From: Kribbella turkmenica
GTDB taxonomy: Bacteria; Actinomycetota; Actinomycetes; Propionibacteriales; Kribbellaceae
Reading direction: 5' to 3'
Assembly: GCF_004348725.1 (NCBI RefSeq)
Contig: NZ_SMKR01000007.1
Span: forward strand, 1 to 64,000
DNA: 64,000 bases
The first letter of the stretch is position 1. Each line of letters begins with the position of its first letter. The notes below the pieces were generated by a model that was not told the DNA's origin, made no database searches, and saw only the letters and a program-made list of their open reading frames with translations. This document shows, piece by piece, positions 1 through 7,646 of this stretch. A program made the position numbers and the translations under genes.

Positions 1-79
1 TGCCTACTCGACGCAGCTGAGCAGGCAGCAGTCCGCGGCGCGCGAGCTGAATCCAGGACCCCTCTGTCCCAACATCTCC

Positions 80-1273
80 TCAGGCTGTGCGGGTGCGGAG
101 GAACTTGCCGAAGTGCGGGACGGTGAAGGCGACGGTGCCGCGTTCGGCGGAGAAGACCAGGCCTTTCTTGATGAGGCCGTCTCGAGCGGGGGAGAGGGAC
201 TGGGGTTTGCGGTTGAGCGTGCTGGCGACTTCGGCGGTGGGGACGGAGCCGTCGTCGACGCCGATGCCGAGTTCGGCCATGGCGCGCATGTACTCGCGTT
301 CGGCGGGGGTGGCACGTTCGTAGCGGGAGCCGAAGAAGCCGACGGTGAGTTCCGCGGAGGCTTCGGGGGCCGCGACGGCGACGTCCTTGATGGTGATCGG
401 GGAGGTCGGGGCGTGGTCCCAGGTGGCGTGGGCGAAGGCTTGGACGAAGTACGGGTAGCCGTCGGTCTGGGCGTACAGCTCGTCGAGCGCCTCGTCGTCG
501 TACGAGACGCCCTCGCTCTCGGCGGGGATCATGAGCGCGCGGTCGCAGGCGTCGCGGGCGAGGCGGTCGACGCGGACGTAGCGGAAGAGGCGCTCGGAGT
601 ACGACTTGCTGGCCGACAGTACGGCGGGCAGGTGCGGCAACCCGGCACCGACCACGACGAGCGGTGCGCTCTGCTGGGAGATCTCGTGGCACGCGGCGCA
701 CAGCGCGGACAGGTCGTCGGCAGAGATGTCCTGCATCTCGTCGATGAACAGCCCGACGCCGACGGACAGGTCGCCGGCCAGGTCGGCGGCGTCGGTGAAG
801 AGCTCGATCAGGTCCATCTCGAGATCGCCCGAGTCGGCCCGGCCTTTCGCGGCGGCCACGTCGACCGGCGGGTGCCAGCGGATCCCCTTCCGGTCGTTCG
901 CCGCGGTACGCAGAGCGAAAGCCTTCAGTACGGCGCTGAACTCGTCGACCTTCTCGTCGTCGCGGTGGCGGTGTCCCAGCTCGCGCATCGCGGTGTGCAG
1001 AGCCTGCGCGATCGGCAGCCGGATGCTCTGGTCCGGCCGGGCCTCGATCTTCCCGGTGCCCCAGGCGCGTTTGATCGCCTGGCTCCGCAAGGTGTTCAGC
1101 AACACCGTCTTACCCACACCCCGGAGTCCGCTCAGCACCAGACTCCGTTCCGGCCTGCCTGCCGCGACGCGTTCGAGGACCACCTCGAACTGCCGCACCT
1201 CGGTGTCGCGTCCGGCCAGCTCAGGCGGCCGCTGACCGGCGCCGGGCGCATAGGGATTCCGGATCGGATCCAT
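80..1273 (-). CDS. AAA ATPase (ORC/Cdc6-like AAA_16 type) with C-terminal winged helix
   Basis: This is a P-loop ATPase of about 397 residues. Walker A is GLRGVGKT near residue 50 and Walker B is LFIDEMQD near residue 200. An AAA lid follows, then a C-terminal winged-helix-like part (AEVASTLNRKPQSLSPARDGLIKKGLV). The architecture matches AAA_16/ORC-type ATP-binding proteins, whose cellular role is mostly unknown. I place the start at ATG 1273 (MDPIRNPYAPGAG) because a -10-like TACAGT (1281-1286, minus strand) lies 7 bases upstream, which suits a leaderless transcript. An in-frame ATG at 1348 would add 25 residues and is the alternative. It is divergent from an alarmone synthetase gene across a gap full of CTAG motifs, so the two may be co-regulated or form one system. 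The family call is solid; the function is unknown. Confidence 0.82.
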   Translation of the reverse strand: MDPIRNPYAPGAGQRPPELAGRDTEVRQFEVVLERVAAGRPERSLVLSGLRGVGKTVLLNTLRSQAIKRAWGTGKIEARPDQSIRLPIAQALHTAMRELGHRHRDDEKVDEFSAVLKAFALRTAANDRKGIRWHPPVDVAAAKGRADSGDLEMDLIELFTDAADLAGDLSVGVGLFIDEMQDISADDLSALCAACHEISQQSAPLVVVGAGLPHLPAVLSASKSYSERLFRYVRVDRLARDACDRALMIPAESEGVSYDDEALDELYAQTDGYPYFVQAFAHATWDHAPTSPITIKDVAVAAPEASAELTVGFFGSRYERATPAEREYMRAMAELGIGVDDGSVPTAEVASTLNRKPQSLSPARDGLIKKGLVFSAERGTVAFTVPHFGKFLRTRTA

Positions 1274-1280
1274 GGATTTC

Positions 1281-1417
1281 ACTGTATGACCGCGTCTAGC
1301 GTTTTCCTTAGATTGACGTAGCAACCCGGAGAACGTGTCGCGACCCATCTCTACAGCTTTCTAGCATGAACGCTAGATTCCGCTAGACGCGCCTAGCGCC
1401 GCCGGGACCACTAGGGT
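1281..1417. promoter_or_regulatory. CTAG-rich divergent control region
   Basis: CTAG occurs six times, at 1296, 1361, 1373, 1383, 1393 and 1411. Four of these are CGCTAG in one or other orientation. CTAGC (1361-1365) and GCTAG (1372-1376) form an inverted repeat with a 6-base spacer. CGCTAGA is directly repeated at 1371 and 1381. Successive sites from 1361 to 1393 are 10-12 bp apart, about one helix turn. Candidate -10 boxes are TACAGT (1281-1286, minus strand) for the ATPase and TAGGGT (1412-1417) for the synthetase; both sit 6-7 bases from the start codons. I infer an operator array for a regulator serving both genes. Confidence 0.55.
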
Positions 1418-1423
1418 GCGGCC

Positions 1424-2440
1424 ATGGTTGGGGAGTGGCATCGGCAGGCGGGGAGCCTGTACGAGCGGGTGCATCAGCAGTACGTCGGCGGTGCCCGGAA
1501 GCTGGAGGCGCTGATCAACGAGCTGATCGGCGAGGAAGAGGGCATCAACTACCTGAGCGCGACCGCCCGGGCGAAGGATCCGGAGTCGTTCCTGGCGAAG
1601 GCGTCGAAGCCGCATCCGGACGATCCGGCCCGGCCGAAGTACGACGATCCGCTGAACCAGATCACCGACCTGGTCGCGGCCCGGGTGATCACCTTCCTGG
1701 CCGAGGCGGTGGACCGGGTGTGCGAGGTGATCGAGGACGAGTTCGAGGTCGTCGAGCACACCGACATGGGCGCGCACACCCGCGCGCAGGGGGTGTTCGG
1801 GTACGCGAGCAGGCACTACCTCGTCCGGCTGAACGCGCATCGCCGGGAGCTGCCGGAGTACGCCGTACTGAAGAACCTGACGATGGAGATCCAGGTGCGT
1901 ACGGCTGTCCAGCACGCATGGGCCGAGTTCGAGCACGACATCCGGTACAAGCTGGACATCCCGGCGGACCGCAGACCGGAGTTCGACCGGCGTTTCCTGC
2001 TCGCGGCGGCGTTGATGGAGCTGGTCGACAACGAGTTCACCGAGATCGACCGGCTGTACCGCGAGCTCGCCGCGACGGAGCCGGACAAGACCCCGCGTGA
2101 TTTGACCACCGCGACGCTGACGACGTACCTGACCCGGCGCTACCCGGACGCACCGCACGCCAAGACGAACCACTACGCCTGGATCCTCGGCGTCCTCGCG
2201 CGGCTCGGCGTGACGACCGAGGAGCAGCTCACCGACCTGCTCGCCGGTATTGACAGCTCCGCCGTCCAGGCCGCGATGACGCATCGGTTCCCGGCCGGAA
2301 CGGTACGGCGCCTCGACGACGACCTGCTCGCGGCGAAAGGTACTGCGTACGTCGACCTGTTCCCCGACGAGGAGCGCCGCCAGAAGATCCTCCGCGGCCG
2401 GCTCAAGGCGCTCGGCCGGGCCGGGATCACGGAGCCCTGA
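1424..2440 (+). CDS. RelA/SpoT-domain alarmone synthetase (small alarmone synthetase-like)
   Basis: This is a 338-residue protein with one RelA/SpoT synthetase domain. The motifs are ITDLVAARVI near residue 80, GYASRHYLV near 127, and EIQVRTAVQHAWAEFEHD near 155-172. Enzymes with this domain transfer pyrophosphate from ATP to the 3-prime OH of GDP/GTP, and some toxic relatives modify tRNA or other nucleotides. No HD hydrolase, TGS or ACT domain is present, so it is not the long housekeeping Rel. About 130 residues follow the catalytic core, longer than in minimal small synthetases. ATG 1424 lies 6 bases after a -10-like TAGGGT, which fits a leaderless message. Its 3-prime end overlaps the convergent MFS gene by 14 bp. 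The partner ATPase across the CTAG region may regulate it or share its job. Confidence 0.85.
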   Translation: MVGEWHRQAGSLYERVHQQYVGGARKLEALINELIGEEEGINYLSATARAKDPESFLAKASKPHPDDPARPKYDDPLNQITDLVAARVITFLAEAVDRVCEVIEDEFEVVEHTDMGAHTRAQGVFGYASRHYLVRLNAHRRELPEYAVLKNLTMEIQVRTAVQHAWAEFEHDIRYKLDIPADRRPEFDRRFLLAAALMELVDNEFTEIDRLYRELAATEPDKTPRDLTTATLTTYLTRRYPDAPHAKTNHYAWILGVLARLGVTTEEQLTDLLAGIDSSAVQAAMTHRFPAGTVRRLDDDLLAAKGTAYVDLFPDEERRQKILRGRLKALGRAGITEP

Positions 2441-3848
2441 CGAGGTCCTCGGCGACGGACGCTGCGGTACGGCGGGCCCATGCGCCGGTCGTGATCAGGC
2501 CGAGGACCAGTACGAGCAGTCCGCAGCAGGCGATGATGTACCAGCACAGCCGAGCCGCGTCGACGAACCCGTTCTCCAGCGACCCGACCAGCCGGGCGGT
2601 CAGCACGGTCCCGGCGATCGCGACCCCGAGCGACGCGCCGACCTGGCGGCTCGTCGACGCGATCGCGGCCGCGACACCGGCCTGGGACCGCGGCATCCCG
2701 GACACCGCGGCGTTCGTGATCGGCGCGTTCAGCATCCCGAAGCCGAGCCCGAAGACGAGGTAGCCGGCCAGCAGCAGCAGCGTCGGCGTGTCCAGCGTGA
2801 GCCGGGACAACATCACCCCGGACACGGCGAGCATGCTCCCGGCGACCACCAGTGGGAGCCGCGGTCCACGGTGCCCGACGAGCCACCCGGACAAGGGCGC
2901 GAACACCACCGTCATCGCCGCCATCGGCAACGTCAGCAACCCGGCATGCAACGCCGAGAACCCGCGCACCGACTGCAGGTACAACGAGTTGAGGAACAGG
3001 AAGCCCGACAGCGCGGAGAATCCGGCGACCGCGATCAGCGTCGCCCCGGAGAACGGCGCGCTCCGGAAGAACCGCGGCTCCAACAGCGGCTCGTCGCGCC
3101 GCCGCTCGTAGGCCACCAGCGAGATCAGCGAGACCACGCCCAGCACGAAGCACCCGATGATCAGCGGCGAGGTCCACCCGGCCCGCTGCCCTTCGATGAT
3201 CCCGTAGGTCACGCCGCCGAGCAGCAGCACCACCAGCACCTGCCCGACCGGGTCGATCCGCCGCGGCACCGCGGCCCGCGACTCGGGCACGAACAGAGCG
3301 GTCAGCAGTACGGCGGCCAGCGCGACCGGCACGTTGATCCAGAAGATGAACTGCCAGCCGGGCGCGTCGACCAGGGCGCCCCCGACCACCGGCCCGACGG
3401 CCATGCTGAGCCCGACCACGCCGCCCCAGACACCGATCGCCTGGGCGCGTTCGCGCGGATCGGTGAAGGTGTTGGTGATGATCGACATCGCGACCGGGTT
3501 GAGCATCGACCCGCCGACCGCCTGCAGGACCCGGAAGGCGATCAGCAGCCCGACGGTCGGCGCGAATCCGCACAGCAGCGAGCCGATCCCGAAGATCACC
3601 AGCCCGGCCTGGAACGTCCGCCGCCGGCCGACCCGGTCCGCGGTCGCGCCGGACACCATCAACAGGCCGGCCAGCACCAGGGTGTAGGCGTCGATCGTCC
3701 ACTGCAGCTTGGAGATGTCGGCGTCCAGGTCGGCACGGATGGCCGGCAGGGCGAGGTTCACGATGGTGGAGTCGAGCCCGACGATGAACAGGCTGAGGCA
3801 GCAGATGCCGAGGACCAGCAACCGTCGCCCGCGCGTCAGCTCGGCCAC
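2427..3848 (-). CDS. MFS drug exporter, DHA2 family (14 TM)
   Basis: This 473-residue integral membrane protein is built almost entirely of hydrophobic helices. Near residues 25-35 it has LDSTIVNLALPAI, the usual DHA2 first-helix motif. The loop 2-3 motif is GATADRVGRRRTF, and the antiporter motif C is GPVVGGALVD. The family exports drugs or hydrophobic compounds by proton antiport across the inner membrane; the substrate here cannot be read from sequence. GTG 3848 has a strong GGGAGGAG ribosome site 6 bases upstream. The 175-bp gap to the divergent ABC genes contains AACGTTTCC (3897-3905), whose complement GGAAACGTT also precedes the second DHA2 exporter at 49522. Confidence 0.88.
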   Translation of the reverse strand: MAELTRGRRLLVLGICCLSLFIVGLDSTIVNLALPAIRADLDADISKLQWTIDAYTLVLAGLLMVSGATADRVGRRRTFQAGLVIFGIGSLLCGFAPTVGLLIAFRVLQAVGGSMLNPVAMSIITNTFTDPRERAQAIGVWGGVVGLSMAVGPVVGGALVDAPGWQFIFWINVPVALAAVLLTALFVPESRAAVPRRIDPVGQVLVVLLLGGVTYGIIEGQRAGWTSPLIIGCFVLGVVSLISLVAYERRRDEPLLEPRFFRSAPFSGATLIAVAGFSALSGFLFLNSLYLQSVRGFSALHAGLLTLPMAAMTVVFAPLSGWLVGHRGPRLPLVVAGSMLAVSGVMLSRLTLDTPTLLLLAGYLVFGLGFGMLNAPITNAAVSGMPRSQAGVAAAIASTSRQVGASLGVAIAGTVLTARLVGSLENGFVDAARLCWYIIACCGLLVLVLGLITTGAWARRTAASVAEDLVRAP

Positions 3849-4023
3849 CCGGCTCCTCCCGATCGTTGTGCTTGAAGACTGTACTACTTGGTCGGCAACG
3901 TTTCCGGTCCCCGGCGTCGCACGGCTGAAAACCCTTTGGAGACTGTCGGACGGCCCGCCTACGCTTGGTCCGTTCGCCTGGTCAGGCGCCCTCTCAACCC
4001 TCTATGCCCTCTTGTGAGACGTC

Positions 4024-5787
4024 ATGTCGCTGCGCCTCATTCCGTTCGCCGACCCGGGTGTGCCGGACACCCGGTCCGGTCTCCGACTCATCCTCTGGCT
4101 GGAGCACCAGCAGCTGCGCGGGCAGGCGAGCGCGCTGTTGTGGGGTCTGCTCTACTTCGGCGGGATCGCTGCCGCTCCCGTCGCCGTCGGCCTGGCTGTC
4201 CAGGCCGTCATCGACCTGTCCTGGCCCAAGCTCTTCCTGGCGGGCGGCCTGCTGCTCGTCTTCGGCGCCGCCAAGGCGGCCGCCGACTCGTACTTCCACC
4301 GCGCCGTGGTGAGCAACTGGATCAGTACGGCGTCCCGCCTGCAGCAGCTGCTGATGCGCAAGGCGGCGGAGCTCGGGTCGCTGCTGACCCGGCGGATCGC
4401 CGCCGGCGAGGTGGTCGCCGTGAGCAGCGGCGACGTGGAGAAGATCGGCTGGTTCGTCGAGGTGCTCGGCCGGTTCGCCGCCGCGCTGCTGACCTGCTTC
4501 GCCGTGGTCGTCGGGCTGCTCCTCTACGAGCCGCAGCTCGGTCTGGTGGTCGCCGTCGCCGTTCCGGTGCTGGCGTTCTCGATCGTGCCGCTGATGGGTC
4601 CCGCGGAGCGTCGCGCGGACGCGCAGCGGGCGAAGGGCGGCCGGGCCACCGAGCTGGCCGCCGACACCGTCGCCGGTCTGCGGGTGCTCCGCGGCATCGG
4701 CGGTGAGCAGCTGTTCCTGGACCGCTACCGCTCGGCGTCTCAGGACTACCGGGCCAGCGCGGTCCGCAGTGCCCGGATGTGGTCGCTGATCGCGGCGCTC
4801 CAGGTACTGCTGTTCGGGCTGTTCCTCGTGACCATCGTCTGGCTGGGTGTCCGGCTGGTGATGTCCGGCCGGATCTCGGTCGGCGAGCTGGTCACGACGT
4901 ACGGCCTGATCACCTTCATGGTCGTGCCGCTGCACACGTTCGAGGAGACGGCGAGCGCGTTCATCTTCTCCAAGGTGTCGGCGCGCCGGGCTGCCCGGGT
5001 GCTGTCGCTGAGGCGGACCGACGAGGACATGGGCACGGCCGAGGCCCAGCTTCCCGACGGTGACCTGCTCGACCCGGTCTCCGGGCTGCACGTGCCGGCC
5101 GGGAGCTTCACCGCGGTCGTCTGCGGTGACCCTGACGCGGGCGGCCGGCTGGCTGATCGCCTGGGCGGGCACAGCCCGGCGGCCGAGGCCGACCAGGACT
5201 CCGTGCTGCTCGACGGCGTATCGCTGGACGACATCCCGCTGGAGTCGGCGCGGACCGTCGTACTCGTGCAGGACAAGGACCCGGTGCTGCTGTCGGGGAC
5301 GGTGCGTGAGCTGTTCGACGTGCCGGCGAGTGGTGCGGTCTCCGCGGAGGTCGCGCTCGACGCTGCGCAGTGTGCGGACATTCTCGACGTACTGCGGCAG
5401 ACGCTGCCGGCGGGTGAGTCGGACCCGATGCAGGCGGTGCTGACCGAGCGCGGGCGGTCCCTGTCCGGTGGGCAGCGGCAGCGGGTCGCGCTGGCCCGTT
5501 CGCTGTACGTCGACCCGTCGGTGCTGGTGCTGGACGAGCCGACCAGTGCGGTCGACGCGCACACCGAGGCACGGATCGCCGACGGCCTGCGGCTGCTGCG
5601 GACCGGCCGGACCACTGTGGTGTTCACCTCCAGCCCGCTGATGCTGGACCGCGCGGAGCGGGTGGTGTTCGTGCCGGACGGCCGGGTCGATGCCGTCGGC
5701 ACCCACCACGAGCTGGTGCACAACAACCCGCGCTACCGCGCGGTGGTCACCCGTGAGGAAGAGCCAACTTTCGAGGAGACGGCGTGA
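4024..5787 (+). CDS. ABC exporter half-transporter A, degenerate ATP-binding loop
   Basis: This 587-residue type I exporter half has six membrane helices followed by a nucleotide-binding domain. The ABC signature LSGGQRQRVALARS (near residue 480) and Walker B VLVLDEPTSAVD (near 503) are intact, and a Q-loop glutamine is present. The Walker A position (near residue 364) reads CGDPDAGGRL, without the GxxGxGKS lysine. The switch histidine is also replaced (FTSSPLM). The protein should therefore supply signature and Walker B to a partner but bind ATP poorly at its own P-loop. It is followed by a complementary half with a GTGA overlap, so the two almost certainly form a heterodimer. The substrate is unknown; lipids, peptides or drugs are all possible for the fold. 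Confidence 0.88.
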   Translation: MSLRLIPFADPGVPDTRSGLRLILWLEHQQLRGQASALLWGLLYFGGIAAAPVAVGLAVQAVIDLSWPKLFLAGGLLLVFGAAKAAADSYFHRAVVSNWISTASRLQQLLMRKAAELGSLLTRRIAAGEVVAVSSGDVEKIGWFVEVLGRFAAALLTCFAVVVGLLLYEPQLGLVVAVAVPVLAFSIVPLMGPAERRADAQRAKGGRATELAADTVAGLRVLRGIGGEQLFLDRYRSASQDYRASAVRSARMWSLIAALQVLLFGLFLVTIVWLGVRLVMSGRISVGELVTTYGLITFMVVPLHTFEETASAFIFSKVSARRAARVLSLRRTDEDMGTAEAQLPDGDLLDPVSGLHVPAGSFTAVVCGDPDAGGRLADRLGGHSPAAEADQDSVLLDGVSLDDIPLESARTVVLVQDKDPVLLSGTVRELFDVPASGAVSAEVALDAAQCADILDVLRQTLPAGESDPMQAVLTERGRSLSGGQRQRVALARSLYVDPSVLVLDEPTSAVDAHTEARIADGLRLLRTGRTTVVFTSSPLMLDRAERVVFVPDGRVDAVGTHHELVHNNPRYRAVVTREEEPTFEETA

Positions 5788-7562
5788 AGCGCCCTGTGTA
5801 CGATCCGGCGGCCCCGCAGGAGGTGGAGCGGCTGCCGGTAGCGGGTAGTGCGACTGTGCGCGCCTACCTGAAGACGCTGTTCCGCCGGCATCGCCGGGCG
5901 TTCGCCTGGTTGACCCTGGTGAACGCGGTGGCGGCGCTGAGCGGCATGGTCGGGCCCTGGCTGCTCGGCAGCGTGGTGGAAAAGCTCTCGCAGGGCAAGA
6001 CCGACGTCGACCTGCCGTACGTCGTCATCGGGTTCGTCATCGCTCTGCTCGTCCAGACGGTGTTCGTCCGGCTCACACGCCTGCGGGGCGCGGTGCTGGG
6101 CGAGGAGATGCTGGCCGACCTGCGGGAGGACTTCCTGATCCGTGCGGTCGGCCTGCCGCCGGGCGTGCTGGAGCGGGCCGGCACGGGTGACCTGCTGTCC
6201 CGGATCACCACCGACGTCGACCGGCTGTCGCACGCCATGCGGGACGCGGTGCCGCAGCTGACCATCGCGGTCATCTGGGCGTCGTTGCTGGTCGGCGCGC
6301 TGATCGTCACCGCGCCGGAGCTGGCGGTGGCCGTGGTGATCGCGGCACCGATCCTGATCATCGGCGGCCGCTGGTACTTCCGCCGCGCGCCCGCCGGGTA
6401 CCGGTCGGAAGCCGCCGGGTACGCCGCCGTGGCCTCGGCGCTGGCCGAGACCGTCGACGCCGGCCGGACCGTGGAGTCGCACCGGCTCGGTGGTCGCCGG
6501 ATCAAGCTGGGCGACACCCGGATCGGTCAGTGGGTCGCGTGGGAGCGATACACGCTCTACCTGCGGATGATCCTGTTCCCGGTCATCAACATGACCCACA
6601 CGGTCGCGTTGGCGGCGGTGCTGGTGATCGGTGGGGGTTTCGCCATCCAGGGCTGGCTGACGGTCGGCGCACTCACCACGGGTGCGTTGTACATCCAGAT
6701 GCTGGTCGAGCCGGTCAACATGATGATCCGCTGGTACGACGAGCTCCAGGTGGCACAGGTGTCACTCGCACGACTCGTCGGGGTCCGTGAGGTCGAGACG
6801 GACGCGGCCGCCGAGCAGGATGAACCGGACGGGCGGACTGTGCTCGCGGACGACGTGCGGTTCGGCTACCTCGAGGGCCGGGACGTGCTGCACGGGGTCA
6901 CGCTCACCGTGCAGCCGGGTGCTCGGGTCGCGCTGGTAGGCCCTTCCGGTGCCGGGAAGTCGACGCTCGGCCGACTGCTGGCAGGCATCTACTCGCCGCG
7001 CGTCGGTGACATCACCTTGGGTGGTGCCGCTCTGGACAAGATGTCGGCCGAGCAGGTCCGCAGCCATGTTGCCCTGGTCAACCAGGAGCACCACGTGTTC
7101 GTGGGCAGTGTCCGGGACAATTTGCGGCTGGCCCGTCCGGACGCCTCCGACGCCGACCTGTGGGCCGCGCTGCGCTCGGTCGACGCCGACGGCTGGGTCG
7201 CCGGCTTCGACAACGGGCTGGACACCGAGGTGGGCTCAGGCGGGATCTCGCTGACTCCCGCTCAGGCCCAGCAGGTCGCGCTGGCCCGGTTGGTGCTGGC
7301 CGACCCGCACACGCTGGTCCTGGACGAGGCGACCTCGTTGATGGACCCGCGAGCCGCCCGGCACCTGGAGAGGTCGCTGGCCGGTGTGCTGGAAGGCAGG
7401 ACCGTGGTGGCGATCGCCCACCGCCTGCACACCGCGCACGACGCGGACCTGATCGCGGTGGTGGAGGACGGCCGGATCGTCGAGTTGGGCGGACACGACG
7501 AGCTCGTCGACGCCCAGGGCCCGTACGCGGCGCTCTGGCACTCCTGGCACGGCGACCGGTGA
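5784..7562 (+). CDS. ABC exporter half-transporter B, degenerate signature motif
   Basis: This 592-residue ABC exporter half starts at GTG 5784, overlapping the previous stop as GTGA, with GAGGAG just upstream. The membrane domain is followed by Walker A GPSGAGKST (near residue 387), a Q-loop (NQEHHVF), Walker B TLVLDEATSLMD (near 512) and switch histidine AIAHRLH. The signature motif reads LTPAQ instead of LSGGQ (near 490). Together with the upstream half this gives one complete composite ATP site (Walker A of B with signature of A) and one site degenerate on both faces. Asymmetric exporters of this sort are known. A perfect hairpin terminator follows directly, so the operon is two genes. 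Confidence 0.9.
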   Translation: MKRPVYDPAAPQEVERLPVAGSATVRAYLKTLFRRHRRAFAWLTLVNAVAALSGMVGPWLLGSVVEKLSQGKTDVDLPYVVIGFVIALLVQTVFVRLTRLRGAVLGEEMLADLREDFLIRAVGLPPGVLERAGTGDLLSRITTDVDRLSHAMRDAVPQLTIAVIWASLLVGALIVTAPELAVAVVIAAPILIIGGRWYFRRAPAGYRSEAAGYAAVASALAETVDAGRTVESHRLGGRRIKLGDTRIGQWVAWERYTLYLRMILFPVINMTHTVALAAVLVIGGGFAIQGWLTVGALTTGALYIQMLVEPVNMMIRWYDELQVAQVSLARLVGVREVETDAAAEQDEPDGRTVLADDVRFGYLEGRDVLHGVTLTVQPGARVALVGPSGAGKSTLGRLLAGIYSPRVGDITLGGAALDKMSAEQVRSHVALVNQEHHVFVGSVRDNLRLARPDASDADLWAALRSVDADGWVAGFDNGLDTEVGSGGISLTPAQAQQVALARLVLADPHTLVLDEATSLMDPRAARHLERSLAGVLEGRTVVAIAHRLHTAHDADLIAVVEDGRIVELGGHDELVDAQGPYAALWHSWHGDR

Positions 7563-7566
7563 CACA

Positions 7567-7592
7567 GTGGGGCAGCCTCCGGGCTGCCCCAC
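7567..7592 (+). terminator. Hairpin terminator after the ABC operon
   Basis: GTGGGGCAGCC (7567-7577) and GGCTGCCCCAC (7582-7592) form a perfect 11-bp stem with the tetraloop TCCG, 4 bases after the stop. There is no T-tract, as is common for actinobacterial intrinsic terminators. Confidence 0.8.
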
Positions 7593-7646
7593 TCCCTCGC
7601 CTGGACCGAGCCTTGCCGCGCACCGCCTGCGTGTGAGGATGCAGAG

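Noticed and set aside
113-1321. Long plus-strand open frame
   Set aside because: It lies opposite the AAA ATPase, which has full Walker motifs; the plus frame is G/R/D-rich shadow.
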